The position numbers and the translations under genes were made by a program. From Bryoerythrophyllum caledonicum (lineage: Eukaryota > Streptophyta > Bryopsida > Pottiales > Pottiaceae): a stretch of DNA of 64,000 nucleotides. How positions within the stretch are numbered: the first letter of the stretch is position 1; every line of letters begins with the position of its first letter. The notes beneath the pieces were generated by a model, which did no database searches, was not told where the DNA came from, and saw nothing but the letters and a program-made list of their open reading frames with translations. Location: NCBI GenBank assembly GCA_963971425.1, contig OZ020522.1, positions 5,678,168-5,742,167 on the forward strand, in the 5' to 3' direction. Of the stretch, positions 46,417 to 58,651 are shown piece after piece.

Positions 46417-47571
46417 CAGCACCCTCACACAAGTATATGTACTTTTTGCTTATGTATGTTTCCACACTACACTGCTGCTAACTTAAACACCCTCATTAGG
46501 GCTGAAAATTTGTCAATTTAGCATGAATTTTTTGGGATTAGATTTTTTCTAAGTTAACAACATATGTGCCAAATTTCAAGTCCAAAAAATGAATACAAAA
46601 AAAGATATTCATAATTTACCAACATGTGGACTTGTGAGCCATTCACAACTGCCAACTTTGACACCCTCCTTAGGGCTAATTCTTTTTCATTTACCGTGAA
46701 ATTTTTGGCATAAGATCATCTTTATGTTTATAACAAGTGTGCCAAATTCCAAGGCCACATGATGATTACAAAAAAAATATTCCAAATTGTTTCTCATAGC
46801 TACATATTTTGGTAGATTTTGAAGATGGTTTTTTGTATTCATCTTCTCGCCTTGATTTTTGAGAATTCTTTTTATCAACATGAAGGTGATCTTGTGCCAA
46901 AAATTCCATGGTCAATTGACAAATTTTCCGACCTAGGGAGGGTGCCAAAGTTGGCAATAGTGAAATGGTTTCTCTTATTGTTTCTCACAACTCCACATGT
47001 TGGTAGATTTAGATTTGTTTCTTCTCTATTGTGGATCTTTCGGACTTGAGATTAAGCACAAGTATAATCAACATAGAGATGGTCTTATGTCCAAAATATC
47101 ATGAGAAGAAATAAAAAATTGAATCCTTGGGAGGGTGTCAAAGTTAGCAGTAGTGAAATGTTTCTCACAACTATACATGTTGGTAGACTTCAAAAATCTT
47201 TTGATATGTAAATATTTTGGCTTTCAAATTTGGCATGCATGTGATCAACATAGAGATAGTTTCATGTCAAAAATTTCATGGGAAAGAAAAATTCAATCCT
47301 TGGAAGTGTGTCAAAGTTGGCCAGGAGTGAAGTGTTTCTCACGGGAACCCCATGTTGGTAGATTTAGAATATGTTTTTCTTTATTCATCTTTTGAACTTG
47401 AAATTTGGCACACATGTTGTCAACACAGAAGTGATCTTGTGCCAAAAATCTCATGGTAAATTGACAAATTTTCAGACCTCACGAGGGTGCCAAAGTTGCC
47501 AGCAGTGTAGTGTAGAAACGTACACAAGCAAAAATAAATAAATAAATACGTATACTTGTGTTAGGGTACTG
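46417..47571. mobile_element. Non-autonomous foldback element related to the long-TIR Tc1 pair
   Basis: 1155 bp. Left end CAGCACCCTCACACAAGTAT; right end, reverse-complemented, CAGTACCCTAACACAAGTAT. TA precedes the left end and TT (decayed) follows the right. The body is made of the ACTTTGACACCCTC units of elements 1 and 2: two in one orientation (about 46483, 46650) and four in the other (about 46940, 47130, 47305, 47485). There is no transposase sequence. Confidence 0.7.
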
Positions 47572-47741
47572 TTACATCATTGAGGTTTACAAAAAAGGGA
47601 TGACCTATTCCCACCGTCCCATGTGGACGATCAGTACAGTGGACAATTTACTAAATCAACCCCTAAGAGCTGGGCCTGTAACCGTGGGTAGAGTCCCCAA
47701 GATTGTGTAATGACTTCATGATATATTTAGTGGCACAATTA

Positions 47742-48097
47742 AGGTAAGCCCCCCATAATCAACATGTTAAGCAATGTGCATATATGGAGAGAGAAAATAA
47801 TATCACACATACTTTACAGTGATAGCCAATAGAATTGTAATTTCAACCTAGGTGATTTCATATTTTTCCGATGAAATGTGAATTAGTTATGAATTTTCAA
47901 AGTGTGATGTCATGTTTAGTGGGTGACCACCAATAGGTACCCCCAGTAAGTGCCGACCAAAAGTAAGGGGTTGTGACTAATAAAAAAAACCTCCATTTGA
48001 AGCTGAATGGATGGTAATGGGATGGAAATGGGTTGGATATACTCCAATTTTATAGGCACTAGTTACGGAATTTGGCTAGTTATGGGGGGGCTTGCCT
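47742..48097. mobile_element. TA-flanked MITE, AGGTAAGCCCCCC family, copy 3
   Basis: 356 bp with TA on both sides (47740-47741, 48098-48099). Left end AGGTAAGCCCCCC, right end, reverse-complemented, AGGCAAGCCCCCC. Uninterrupted and non-coding. Confidence 0.8.
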
Positions 48098-48284
48098 TAC
48101 AGTCAACTCTCTCTACAATAGCCCTAATTGTTTTACCAAAATTTACCATCATTTATTGTGTCCACTCCTAGTGTCTACCACAAGAATAAATAGTTACAAC
48201 CCTAGCCAATTGTTATTATGAAATGGCTATTACAACATATGCTCTTGTAAATGGAGCTCACTATATTTGCAATTAGAGCATTCC

Positions 48285-48475
48285 TTGTCCGGTGGGCATG
48301 GTCTTAGTCGTGGAATGAACAGATACTTTATTCACGCCGGTCCCCTTCAGGAACCGGCGTTCTTCTTCTTCTTGCAAATAGAGTATTTTCTACGTATGGT
48401 CTTAGAGGTGGAACAAACAGACACTTTATTCACGCCAGCCCCTTTGGGGACCGGCGTTCTTCTTCTATTTTCTAC
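48285..48475. repeat. Dispersed repeat, two tandem copies
   Basis: Two direct copies, about 48288-48375 and 48395-48470, each with GTGGAA.GAACAGA.ACTTT, TATTCACGCC, a CCCCTT..GG.ACCGGCGTT hairpin word and a CTTCTTCT end. Best-preserved copies of the family in the window. Confidence 0.6.
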
Positions 48476-48621
48476 TTATGTCACTAAAAAGGGATAGATG
48501 AAAAATGTCACTTCTTCAATGTATACAAAATTTCTTTTTCATTCATCAGCTCGGAAACAACCCCAACGTTCATAAGGAATTAATTATTGAATCTAGTCTC
48601 TTGGACTACTTTTCAAGTTAA

Positions 48622-48836
48622 CCCCTAAAGTTCCTTGACAATTTCCCTCAAAAATTGTAAGTGGTACTAACTTTCAAACCACAAATCCAAAAAAAAATAA
48701 AAAAAATATGTCCACGAAGCTCTTATCAAAGGCAATCTAGTACAAAAATTTCAGAGAAAAAGGATTTTTTTCAAATTTTAGGAACCTGCCCAAAAATCAA
48801 GGAATCCCCCCGAAGGAGACTCTGGTCCTTTAGGGG
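48622..48836. mobile_element. TTAA-flanked MITE, family H
   Basis: 215 bp between TTAA 48618-48621 and TTAA 48837-48840. Left end CCCCTAAAGTTCC; right end, reverse-complemented, CCCCTAAAGGACC. Non-coding. Its GGAACCTGCCC word links it to families A and C, of which it may be a deletion derivative. Confidence 0.65.
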
Positions 48837-49239
48837 TTAAGTGTCTAGTGTTTTTACCTTGTTAAATTAACATATACGTTTGCTCGATAAACTTGAATAT
48901 GAGTATTCATTTCAATTATGTATATTAAAATTTTAGAAGAAGAGTAATGCCGGTCTTCTTGACTCGCGTGAATGAAGAGTCTATTGGAGGTAGCACTACT
49001 ACTCATATCACGATTATTTAAATATTGCATACAACACTTAATGCCTCTTCTTGGAGGTTGGCTATCAAAACCTATGCCAACATTACATGTGGAAATGAAT
49101 CATAGGGGTGAATCATAGTAGGTTTGTTGGGATTCATTGATGGGGAGCATAGTATCAATTTTATAACAAGATATACTTTTAAAAAGTAGTATTATATAAT
49201 GTGTCTTATTAAACGAGAATGAACGGGCTCTTGAATCCA

Positions 49240-49593
49240 TTACAATAACTCCTTGGGTACCCAACCAAAACCCATAACCGACACTTATAAAATTGGGATA
49301 TATCCAACCCACTTCCATCCCATTAGCAGGCATTCAATCCCAAATGGGAGTTTGCTATCAGTGATGACCGCTCACTTAAGGTTTGCGCTCTTGAGGGGTA
49401 CCTATTGGTGGCTACAGGAAAAATATGACAACACATTGAAAATTCATAACAATTCACATTTCATCGGAAAATATGAAATCACTTGGGTTGAAATTATAAT
49501 TCTATTGGCTATTACTTGAAAATAGATGTATCATTATTTGTTCTATTTACATACACACATTGCTTAACTTGTCGATTAATGTGGGGTTTTCCT
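49240..49593. mobile_element. TA-flanked MITE, AGGTAAGCCCCCC family, copy 4 (diverged)
   Basis: The interior matches copy 1 in the same orientation from AACCAAAACCCATAACC to TGCTTAACTTGTCGATT. The ends have drifted (TCCTTGGGTACCC; AGGAAAACCCC). Borders are approximate. Confidence 0.65.
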
Positions 49594-49893
49594 TATCACT
49601 CTAAGGGGAACAACTTGAATAGGATTGCTACATGTCCGGGTGATAACTAGAGATATTCACCAGCTGCACTACGTCACGGAGAATGCCCCAACGCTCATGT
49701 GTAGGTCTAACTGCAACATTTGATAAACAAATAGCTTTTATTATAATGTGTAGGTTGAAAGTAGTAGAAGGCTCCTCAAGAAATGAGACTTGTACTGTAC
49801 ATCAAATGATGTAATGGCCTCAATTGTAGTTTTATACAAAGCTAGGCCATTTCTTTTGAATCCTCCAAGAGACACGTCTATGCATTAGCTCAA

Positions 49894-50173
49894 CCTTTTA
49901 GTGCCGAGGAGGTCTCTAGGCACTGTTTTGGGTAAATATCTATGAATCCACCCACTTGTGAGCTTTTCCTTATTTTGGAATAGAGGTGCACCCTGAAATT
50001 TGGGATCACATGCAGCTCTCAAATGATAAATTTGACTACTACAACTCCCATAGAGTGATTTCCATGAATTAGTGTCACGGTGATATGTATCCAGTGCGTA
50101 CATGATGTTTTGCATAATCTATCACAATCATAGAATCTCCTAGGTCTCCACTGTCATGCTCGGCACTAAAGGG
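49894..50173. mobile_element. TTAA-flanked MITE, family D, copy 2
   Basis: 280 bp, the same length as copy 1. Preceded by TCAA (decayed TTAA, 49890-49893) and followed by TTAA 50174-50177. Left end CTTTTAGTGCCGAG; right end, reverse-complemented, CCCTTTAGTGCCGAG. Contains the paired words GGTCTCTAGGCACTG and GAATCTCCTAGGTCTCC. Confidence 0.65.
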
Positions 50174-50177
50174 TTAA

Positions 50178-50403
50178 TCCTTAAACGTCAGAAGGTGCCA
50201 TTGGTGTCCACAATATTCTACATGTATGGTGTCGTATTTGAACATGATAAGGTTTAGACATTGAAATGGCCTTCAAATGAAGGATGTTAGTTAAAGATTC
50301 TTCATTCCAAAGGTGGATCTCTCTAAACTTTATTATATTTTTTATATTCTATAAAGCAAAACACGAGATTGTATATATGGTTCCCAACTAACTTTTAAGG
50401 ATT
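50178..50403. repeat. Family E, right-half copy joined to element D
   Basis: Starts TCCTTAAACGTCAG at the TTAA that closes element D and ends GGTTCCCAACTAACTTTTAA near 50395. Same joint arrangement as at 7586-8091. Confidence 0.5.
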
Positions 50404-50407
50404 ATGT

Positions 50408-52175
50408 AATCTCTAGAAAAGGCATGGATGTCTCCCTATCGAAAATATCATTTTAAGGTAAAAAAATCTTTGCAAGTGCAAATTCAATGTCATAAAATCC
50501 AATGCAGTGAAAAGAGGTGTATGCAACACTTTGGAAAGCCAAAGAATGCACCATAGGCCAGGGCCAATTGACCCCCTCGCTGGGACTTACTCGAGGGGGC
50601 CACAAGGTGGTGAGGCTAAACCTAGCCGCTATTTTGTTTTTGGATGGCGCCCTATATATAGCAAGGGAAGGACCCATAGAGTAAACAATGGCCATAGGCG
50701 CCAAATTTGTCAAAAAAAATCCAAAAAAGCCTTCGGACCCCAAAAAATAAGACGGCAAGAAAAATGACCCCATGCAATCAAGATGGGGCCCACTTCGGGT
50801 GAGTCCCAACGAGGGGTCAATTTGCCATGGCATGCACCATATTGGTTGAGGAACTAAGGTTGGATGACCTATAACCACCAACTTAAGCTTGCTGACCTAT
50901 TTATAGCGTTTGTATACGTGGTAAGAATTTCTTTGGAAATTCAAAATAGGATTTCATGAATATTGCAATTGTCGTGACCATTTATTTCTTCATATTGAAA
51001 TTGCTACAAATTTTCAAAGTGGATAGTAAGCCGTGACCCATTCCTCAACATACAAAACTCTCTACTTCCAGAGTAATTGTGCTAATGACCACTTGTCAAA
51101 GCACCCATCACTATGAGCACAAGAGACTAAAAACTGATAGCTGTGAACCAATTATAAACTGAGACCCAATTATAAACTGACTTTTCTAAAATTTCGGAAA
51201 TGGGGTGGGCGGCTGGCGGTTTTGGCCCACATAACACTGTTGATTTTGGGGTTGATGGTGGTGATAGGTTATCCAACCTTTGACGCCTTTAGTAGTGTAA
51301 CTATTGCACGTATGGATTGGGTTGCATCAATCAATCCAAGGACAATGGTAATTGTGCCAAACCAATATGATCTATCATGCCATTACTACATGCCCTGAAA
51401 CTCGGATTTGCCTAAATACCCCGATCGAGTGTTGCAGCAAGCCTCAGGCTTGGAAGGATGGGGGAGGGTAGGAACAAAACCGGCCTCTATTTTTGTATTG
51501 GAGGGGGGGTCCTACTTGATTCATGGATGGACCACCAAGGGTAATTTGGGGTCACAGGCTCCAATTTTGAAAAAAAAAAACAAAAAAAAAAGCCTCTGGG
51601 ACCCTAAAACGGACAGGGCCAGAAAAATGGACCCGCCCGAGGCTGAGGTTTGGTGCTACGCTCGACCGGGGTCAATAAAGTGATCCCTGAAACTCTTTAT
51701 CAATTTATTCATAGTGGAATTTGGATAACATGTTGTTGTTTGAGTACGTGTAGTAATTTAAAAGCCTATCATGTCAGTCAAGGCTATATCTTGTAATAGT
51801 TAAGAATAAAAGAACTAGCCCTTGCCCTAAAAGTAATATGAGAATTAATGACTTGGCCCAATGATGCCTATGTCTTAAATCTCCTTCAAGGTTCCAATTT
51901 TCGCTTCCATCTTCTTTTCACGAGTGCAAGAAAGAAGCTTATTTGGACAAAAAATGAAACAACTATCACCATCATATTTGAGGTTGCTGCAATTGCTTGC
52001 ACTTAGCCTTCTCTCTTCCTTCTCTCCTATCTTCGTCACCTCTGCCTTTGATTTGGACATCTCTGTACCACGACCCTTATTCTTGGAGTAATTAGCGCCA
52101 CTTTTGGCATGGCCTACCCAGCCAAACACCCAATAGTAGAGAACCTTTTCAAATTGAGCTTCCACCAAACTACTA
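50408..52175. other. Intergenic, repeat traces, no gene
   Basis: 50517-50880 and 51213-51690 share inverted or related words (GGTTGGATGACCTATAACCA against GGTGATAGGTTATCCAACC; CCCTGGCCCTAT-like and CAAAAAAAAAGCC segments). An old inverted repeat pair or a large decayed element is possible. Frames here have no known domain. Confidence 0.35.
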
Positions 52176-52528
52176 AGGTAAGCCCCCTAAATCCGACAAG
52201 TTAAGGAATGTGCATACATGGAGAGAGGAGATAATTATACTTTTATTTTTCAGTGATAGCCAATAGAATTGCAATTCCAACCCAAGTGGTTTCATTTTTT
52301 TTCGATGAAAACTGAATTAGTTATGAATTTTCAAATTGTGCAGCCATGTTTAGTGGGTGGCCAGCAGTAGGTAACCCCCATAACCAACGACCAAAAGTAA
52401 GGGTCTTGGCTAATAGCAAACCTCCATTTGGAGCTCTGTTGGTGGTAATGGGATGAAAGAGGGTTGGATATACCCCAATTTTATAGGCGTTGGCTATGGA
52501 TTTTTATTGGTTATCGAGAGGCTCACCT
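52176..52528. mobile_element. TA-flanked MITE, AGGTAAGCCCCCC family, copy 5
   Basis: 353 bp; TA at 52174-52175 and 52529-52530. Left end AGGTAAGCCCCC; right end, reverse-complemented, AGGTGAGCC. It keeps the uninterrupted GGCTAATAGC that shows where the Harbinger MITE entered copy 2. Confidence 0.8.
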
Positions 52529-52530
52529 TA

Positions 52531-53772
52531 CTACTTGTCGTAGCTGTCTCCTTGGCCTTTGGTGCATTCATCATCCATGCTTTCATGTTTGTAGCGTTAT
52601 GTCTGTAGCTCTAAATCTGAATTATCCCATGAACCCAACGTTTAAGGATTAAACACCGGGGCAACCAAAATCTAGGTGATGGAAGAATGTAAAATGCTCC
52701 CACGTGATGATAAAACATTTCTTTCATCCAAGTTTTTGTGAAGGTATTGTCAATGAGTGCATGTACCACATGCACTGTAGATACCCTTCATAGTGTGTAG
52801 CTTTTTCTCTAAACAAGAAAATGTTTGTGACATGGAACTCAACATAGTGTATTTTAGAAACTTCTAGCTTTAGCTCTAAATCTGAATTTGGGTCATCAAA
52901 ATGATATTTTTTGAAATTGAGTCCAACTAATGAAATGAAGTTTATCAAATTTAGTTTCCAATCCAATTTGAAAATTTGAAAAATACTTAAAATTGAGTAA
53001 GTAATCACAATTTGAACTCTGGGCCTATTACCATGGATGACCAATTTTCTAATTTTAGCTGAACATAGATGTTTCATCTACACCACAAGTTTCAGCTCAA
53101 TAATGTATACCTATGGTGAAATTATCATATTTTTTCCGCAAAATTTGTTTATGATATGAATATTCTTCAAATTTTCTTTGGAAACCACAATAATTTGAAT
53201 TTTCACAAAAAAAATCTTGTGTTTTTTGTGACATGAACAAAACATGTGGTGTCATCTCTAAAAAATGAAATAAAAATATTTCTGCTTATATTTGATGAAG
53301 AATTAGAGCACATATTTGAATGAAAATCGGGATTGATGCCACGGTCATAACTCCGTCCTTTATGGGTTAAAGGAAGTAATTAAATTCCCATGGTCTTGCC
53401 AATATGTTTATACTTGGTGCTGTTGGACAACATAGTCTTCCATCCATAACTTGTAATTCGGAAAACGTCATAATCCAGATTTTGCGGTAATAGTTTAAAG
53501 ATTTATCACTCATTGAAACTGGGGGACCCTAGCTTCTACATAAAACAGAAATGTCACAACAACAGGATTCTTTTGTAATAATGCTTGCCACAAGGGAAGG
53601 TATCAAAGACAAAATCCATAAAATCAAAGATTGTATACTCTTCTCTAAACAAATTGCAAAATTAAAAAGAGTGAATAAAAGCCAAAGGTACCCGTGATCC
53701 ACATGTTGTGGATGGTTACCAAAGCCACAAAACTTGTACTAAACTCAAAGAAAGTCACTCACAAGTGTCCTT
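52531..53772. other. Intergenic, no gene seen
   Basis: AT-rich. A TTTAAGGATTAAAC end near 52640 and a TCCTTTATGGGTTAAAGG end near 53353 look like old TTAA-type termini, but I could not delimit an element with confidence. Confidence 0.35.
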
Positions 53773-53776
53773 TTAA

Positions 53777-54076
53777 TCCTTTAGCGCCTAAGAGGCACCG
53801 ACATGGTCATTTTTTGTGTTTTTTCTCTTGTTACTCTTTCTACAATAGTCTACTGTCTCTCAGGAACTTTGAATGTGTTTCAAGCTCCTCATCAACTTTC
53901 CAATGGATCATTCCAATCTCTAATCCTGCAAGAATCAACAAACTACGGTGATTTTAGTGGAGTGGAGTCGTAGATTTTTGTGCTAAAATGTATCCACTAC
54001 ATAGATGATGTTTATCCTAATCTACTACACTTGTAGATTGCCTTTGACTTTTGTGATCTACATAGGCGCTAAAGGG
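53777..54076. mobile_element. TTAA-flanked MITE, family G
   Basis: 300 bp between TTAA 53773-53776 and TTAA 54077-54080. Left end TCCTTTAGCGCCTAAG; right end, reverse-complemented, CCCTTTAGCGCCTATG. Non-coding. Terminal layout like family D but with a different interior. Confidence 0.7.
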
Positions 54077-54080
54077 TTAA

Positions 54081-54774
54081 GTCCTAAAACTTCAATTTTT
54101 TTGAAATTTTTGAAAATGGATGTTTAAAAACACTATTCACCTCATGTATTACATCATGTAGGGCTGAAGATCAACTCCGATTACCAATGGACTCCATTTC
54201 ACATAAAATAGGCACAAATTTTGCTCAAATTTGAGCTACAATGACCCCACAAATGAATTTCAAAGTTCCAAAAAAAATTCAAAAGAAAAACTTTAAAATT
54301 GTGACATCTATCCAAACAAATTTTTTAAAAGGTTTACGAAATCTACAAATTTGAGGACTTTCTAAATTTACTATGTTTGTCAAATTTAGAAAGATTCAAA
54401 ATCTACAAAATTCTCAAGGTTTCACATGATCAATGAAAAAACTTAGTATAAGAAAGTGACATTTTTTTAATAGGGCCCCTACATACTCCTTATCGCACAC
54501 TATTATTATCCCCTGTAAAAGACCTGGTCCAGGGCCTAGAACCATCAACTACTAGGGATGCTCTAAGTACTATATTCAAAAGTTACGTTCTTCACTCTAG
54601 TGCCACAGAAATAGTTTCAAGATCAAGAGATATATGTTTCATCACAAATTTGGTTCTTCACCAAATAATTGTTTCAAAAAGTAAATTCCCAAAATTTTGA
54701 AATCTATTTTTAGATATTACTTATGCCAAAACCTATTCTAGCATTGGATTTGTGGGCTCTAGGTTGACGATTAG
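54081..54774. other. Intergenic, no gene seen
   Basis: AT-rich stretch with no recognised coding sequence. The words AGGGCCCCTACATACTCC and GGGATGCTCTAAGTAC around 54472-54570 may be the two ends of another small element, but no target duplication is evident. Confidence 0.3.
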
Positions 54775-54778
54775 TTAA

Positions 54779-55125
54779 CCGCTAAAGGTTCTGAGAAGCC
54801 GCATTTCGGTTGCAACATGATGTTTTCAGTGCATTTGATAAACAAGGTGTAAGAATTGATGTATACTATAGTTACACAAGTTTATTTCTGTGTTGAGCTC
54901 GATCCGATGAAACATGGCAATTTTAATTTAGATCATTACTACACCTACTACATGCATGAGAAGTTGCAAAACAGTCACGCATGGTGTCGTACTTGAGCAT
55001 GACAAGGTCCAAACATTGAATTGACCTCCAAATGAAAGATGTTGGTTGAAGAGTCTTCAATCTAGAGGTGTATGTCTTGCTAAATTTTGGTACATTTTTT
55101 GTATATTAAGTTCCTCGGCAATTTC
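54779..55125. repeat. Family E element, near-complete copy
   Basis: Starts CCGCTAAAGGTTCTGAG after TTAA 54775-54778 and continues through AAACAAGGTGTAAGAATT, ATTACTACACCTACTACATG, GTGTCGTACTTGAGCATGA and AAATGAAAGATGTTGGTTGA to about 55125. There it joins sequence resembling the right end of family C. Non-coding. Confidence 0.5.
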
Positions 55126-57021
55126 ACTCAAATACTAGTCCAAATTTGCCATTGTCCAAATGAGGCACGTAAATCACATTTTTGAGCAAGATTTTGGACT
55201 TTGAACCAAAAGATCTTAAAAAAGAGTCCTATCTAAATATGACATATTCTTTTGGTTGCAATCCACTGATATGAAGATTATAGCGTTTGAAGTGCAAGAA
55301 ATAGTTTTTTTTGCCCCTCGCCTAGCAAGATCAGCCCACTTTGACCTAGCATATCTAGTAACTTTTACACTAAAGTGTATTCGGAGTTATTAGCAGTATG
55401 ATTCATATGATGTTAGCTAATTGTGTGCAAAATTTTAGGTGAAAACAAGGAGTGAAGCATGTTGAACTAAATAGCTTGGTGCAAGGGGTACAAAAACGTG
55501 ACAATGGCTTAAAAAATGGAGTGGAAATGTTTGTTGCATAGAACTTTACTTATTTGAAAATCCCAACGGTTCAAACTTGTCATTCCATTTGTCACTAATT
55601 TAGGAAAAATAATTGGGTAAAAATAGCAAAACATCTAATCATAGACAATTTATTGTACTATCCAAGTAAATTTTGGTAGGGCAGTCTTTGAAAATGGGTC
55701 TTGTTCATCAAATGTTGGGCCACATCATCTCACCCACTTCCCCTAAAAGTCAGGGTTGTTAAACTTTTCTTCACACAAACTAAAAAATAAAAATAAAAAA
55801 ACCCCAATGTGGCGGGCCCGAGTTGGTTGCTTTGCCGGTCCCGCGGATAGCTGGTGGGCCCAATTCAATTCCATTATTAAAAAAAAAATCTTAAAGAATT
55901 TTCTTGACTTTATGAAAGGCATCTTTCAAGGTTATGCTCCCACCCATGATTTGGGTTGCCCCACCCTTCCTCCATCCTTTGTGCCCCTATTTATTGCCCC
56001 TCTTTGAACATGTATTTCATTGGTTCACAGGGCTGCCCAAACTGCCCAACATCTCAATAATTGACTTCGAAGGCCAACAACTTACAAACTATGAGTCCAA
56101 AAAAAAAAAAAAAATACCCCCATGAAGCTCTTATTAGGGACAATCTAGAATTTTTTTTTTATGAAAAGGAATTTATTTTTATTTTTGGGAACCTGCCCAA
56201 AACCAAAACCGTCCCTCCAAGGGACACTTGGTCCTTCAAGGGATGACGTCAAAATACCTTAAACCGACACTTTAGTGATTCTGTGTTTCAAAAGTTGAGA
56301 TTTAATTGCAAAAAAAATATGCTTGGGTAGAGAAATAAGGTTCTGATTTGTGAGAGAATTTTTTTTTGAAAACAACGTTGTAGATTGTGAGAAAAAAGAA
56401 AGAAAGTGGGTTTCCTCCAATCAACCCTAAAGCGACCAGGTTTAGTGACAAAACCAAACCTTAAAAGCACATTAAACCGTCACCTCTATTCCACCAAACC
56501 GCCAGCTCCATCCAGCTCCATCCTTGCATTCATTGGTGGGCTTGGAATAGACTTGGAATATTTCTGACAGAAATTATGACAAAATCGAGAGGAAGAAATC
56601 CGGTTCCGACTAGGTCTGCAGTGTCGCTTCAGGGTTGAGTGTCGGTTTAAGGTATTTTGACGTTATATGGTCCCACTGACTTGTAAGGGTTAACTTTATG
56701 TTCTGTTTCTATTGCACCCAATATCATTGGAGCTGTGGGGTCTGGACTTGTTCAACCCACGGCGAAAAGCTTTCCAAATGGGTACTACGGTACTACTCTG
56801 ACGAGTGGATCACCATCACCTCTCTACATCTCTTCACTGCACCACCTAGAACCCCCCATAACCGACAAGTTAAGCAAATGAAAATAAATCTATTTTTCAG
56901 TGATAGGCACTAGGATTATAACTTCAACCCAAGTGATTTCATATAATCTGATGAAATGTGAATTGTTACAAACACATGTAGAATATTGTGGCCACCAGTG
57001 GCACCTTTGGATGTTCAACCC
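55126..57021. other. Intergenic, fragments of TTAA-type and TA-MITE families
   Basis: 55126-55320 resembles families A and C. A decayed TTAA-type end lies at 56230-56242, a family-E right end at 56655-56697, and a fragment of the AGGTAAGCCCCCC MITE at about 56845-56960. A family-E left fragment lies at 56966-57020. No gene is recognised; short frames at 55756-56246 are interrupted by homopolymers. Confidence 0.4.
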
Positions 57022-57025
57022 TTAA

Positions 57026-57147
57026 CCCTTTAACGCCGGGCTGGCTATGGCGCGACCACCATGTACGAGAGGAATAGGTTCTCAAGAGCATCATCGACAA
57101 CACTCGTAGACTGATGGTCGCACCATAGCCAGTCCGGCATTAAATGG
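57026..57147. mobile_element. 122-bp TTAA-flanked MITE, family F
   Basis: Lies between TTAA 57022-57025 and TTAA 57148-57151. The inverted ends run about 34 bp: CCCTTTAACGCCGGGCTGGC on the left and, reverse-complemented, CCATTTAATGCCGGACTGGC on the right, both followed by TATGG. It is small, symmetric and non-coding. This is the cleanest piggyBac-like MITE in the window. Confidence 0.8.
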
Positions 57148-57151
57148 TTAA

Positions 57152-57492
57152 GACATACCATGACGTACAAGGTGTAAGAATTCATGTACACGACATTTAC
57201 AGAAGTTTGTATTTTGTGTTGTGTATATTGTGCGCGATCCAATGACGTAAGACAATTTTAATTTAGATCATTATTGCACCTACTACATGCATGAGAAGTT
57301 GCAAAATGGTCATGTATGGTGTCGTAGTTGAGCATGATAAGGCTCAAATATTGAAACGACCTCCAAATGAAAGATGTTGGTTGAAGAATCTCCAATCTAA
57401 AGGTGTATGCCTTGCTGAATTTTAGTACATCTTTTGGTATGTTAAGAGTAAAATACGCGACCGTATATATGGTCCCCCACTGACCTTAAAGG
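57152..57492. repeat. Family E element copy
   Basis: Follows element F at the shared TTAA. Contains GTACAAGGTGTAAGAATT, ATTGCACCTACTACATGC, GTGTCGTAGTTGAGCATGA and AAATGAAAGATGTTGGTTGA, and ends GGTCCCCCACTGACCTTAAA before GGGTTAAGGGTTAA. The left terminus is missing, perhaps replaced by F. Confidence 0.5.
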
Positions 57493-57706
57493 GTTAAGGG
57501 TTAAGTGTATTCAGAATACGTGAGTTCAACTATGCATCACATAGCTGAATCTGGAAAATTCAATGAATTGTGGACTTCGGACTAAATGCATCATTGGGAG
57601 ATCTCCGGTTGAATTACACTAGAATCATCCGGAGATTTCTCAAATCATCAGGAGATGTGATCAACGGTCATAATTTATGGACTTTGCATAGTCCATATTT
57701 AGTTAA

Positions 57707-58651
57707 CCCCTAAGGTACCAAGTGTCAAAAATGGGCTTTTTGAAAGTTCGGTCAGGTTCCTATGCTGTCAATTTCCAACATTCTTCTTTGAAATTTTTAC
57801 TATAGAAAGACATTACCAAGAGCTTAGTGGGAAAACAATTTTTTCCTAAATTGGACATTTGATGAAAAAGTTATAGGGTTTTGAATTTTAAATGGGGAGG
57901 GCGGGCACCTCGGGCACCTCCAAAAACTTTTGATAGGACACTCTATTGAAAGTGAGATTTTCAGTGCTTGTAAGTAATATTATTTCCCTTCATGTTGTCA
58001 AAAAAAAGTTCTTGTCTTTAGTGGAAAATAGCATACCAACCCAAGTCAAACATTTTCACACATTGTCACTCATTGTCGGGCAAGGTACCAAAAAAACTTC
58101 TTCTTTTCCACATAAAACCTAGAGATCTTCATATTTTTCACTTATTATTTTTTCCACAACAATATGTAATGTAAACCTTCTTATTAACCATTCGGATTAT
58201 CAATCAAAAACATATTAAGTTCAAAAAAAATTAAAGTGTGAATTAACAAATTTTGAGCTCCACTCCTTGCACACTTGTTTTGAATACGCTACACCCCGTC
58301 TCTACCTCTAAAAATTGGTGTGTAAGGAGCTAACATCATGCTTAACAAGATGGTAATACATTTAGACCTTGTGTAGTGAATTTTTTTTGACACCAACTGA
58401 AGTCAAAGTCTGCTGATCCACTAAACGTAGGGAAGAAAATGATCCATTTGCTTGGCTTCAAACACTATAATCTTTCAATTCGTGCGGTCAAAGTTTATGA
58501 AATTTTGTACATGTATTACTTAATAAGCCTTTATTGAGATCCTACGGTCAGAACTAAAAATCAAAGTTTTTGTTACCCTCTTTATTCATTGCACAAGAAT
58601 CCATTAATTTTGAAGTATTTTTGGTGTAAAACTGTCACGGTACCTTAGGGG
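57707..58651. mobile_element. TTAA-flanked element, family C, best-preserved copy
   Basis: 945 bp between TTAA 57703-57706 and TTAA 58652-58655. The terminal inverted repeat is perfect for 13 bp (CCCCTAAGGTACC), 17 bp counting the TTAA. Internal words such as CAAGTCAAACATTTTCACAC and AACTGTCACGG recur in the other family C copies. It has no ORF, so it depends on a transposase from elsewhere. Confidence 0.8.
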
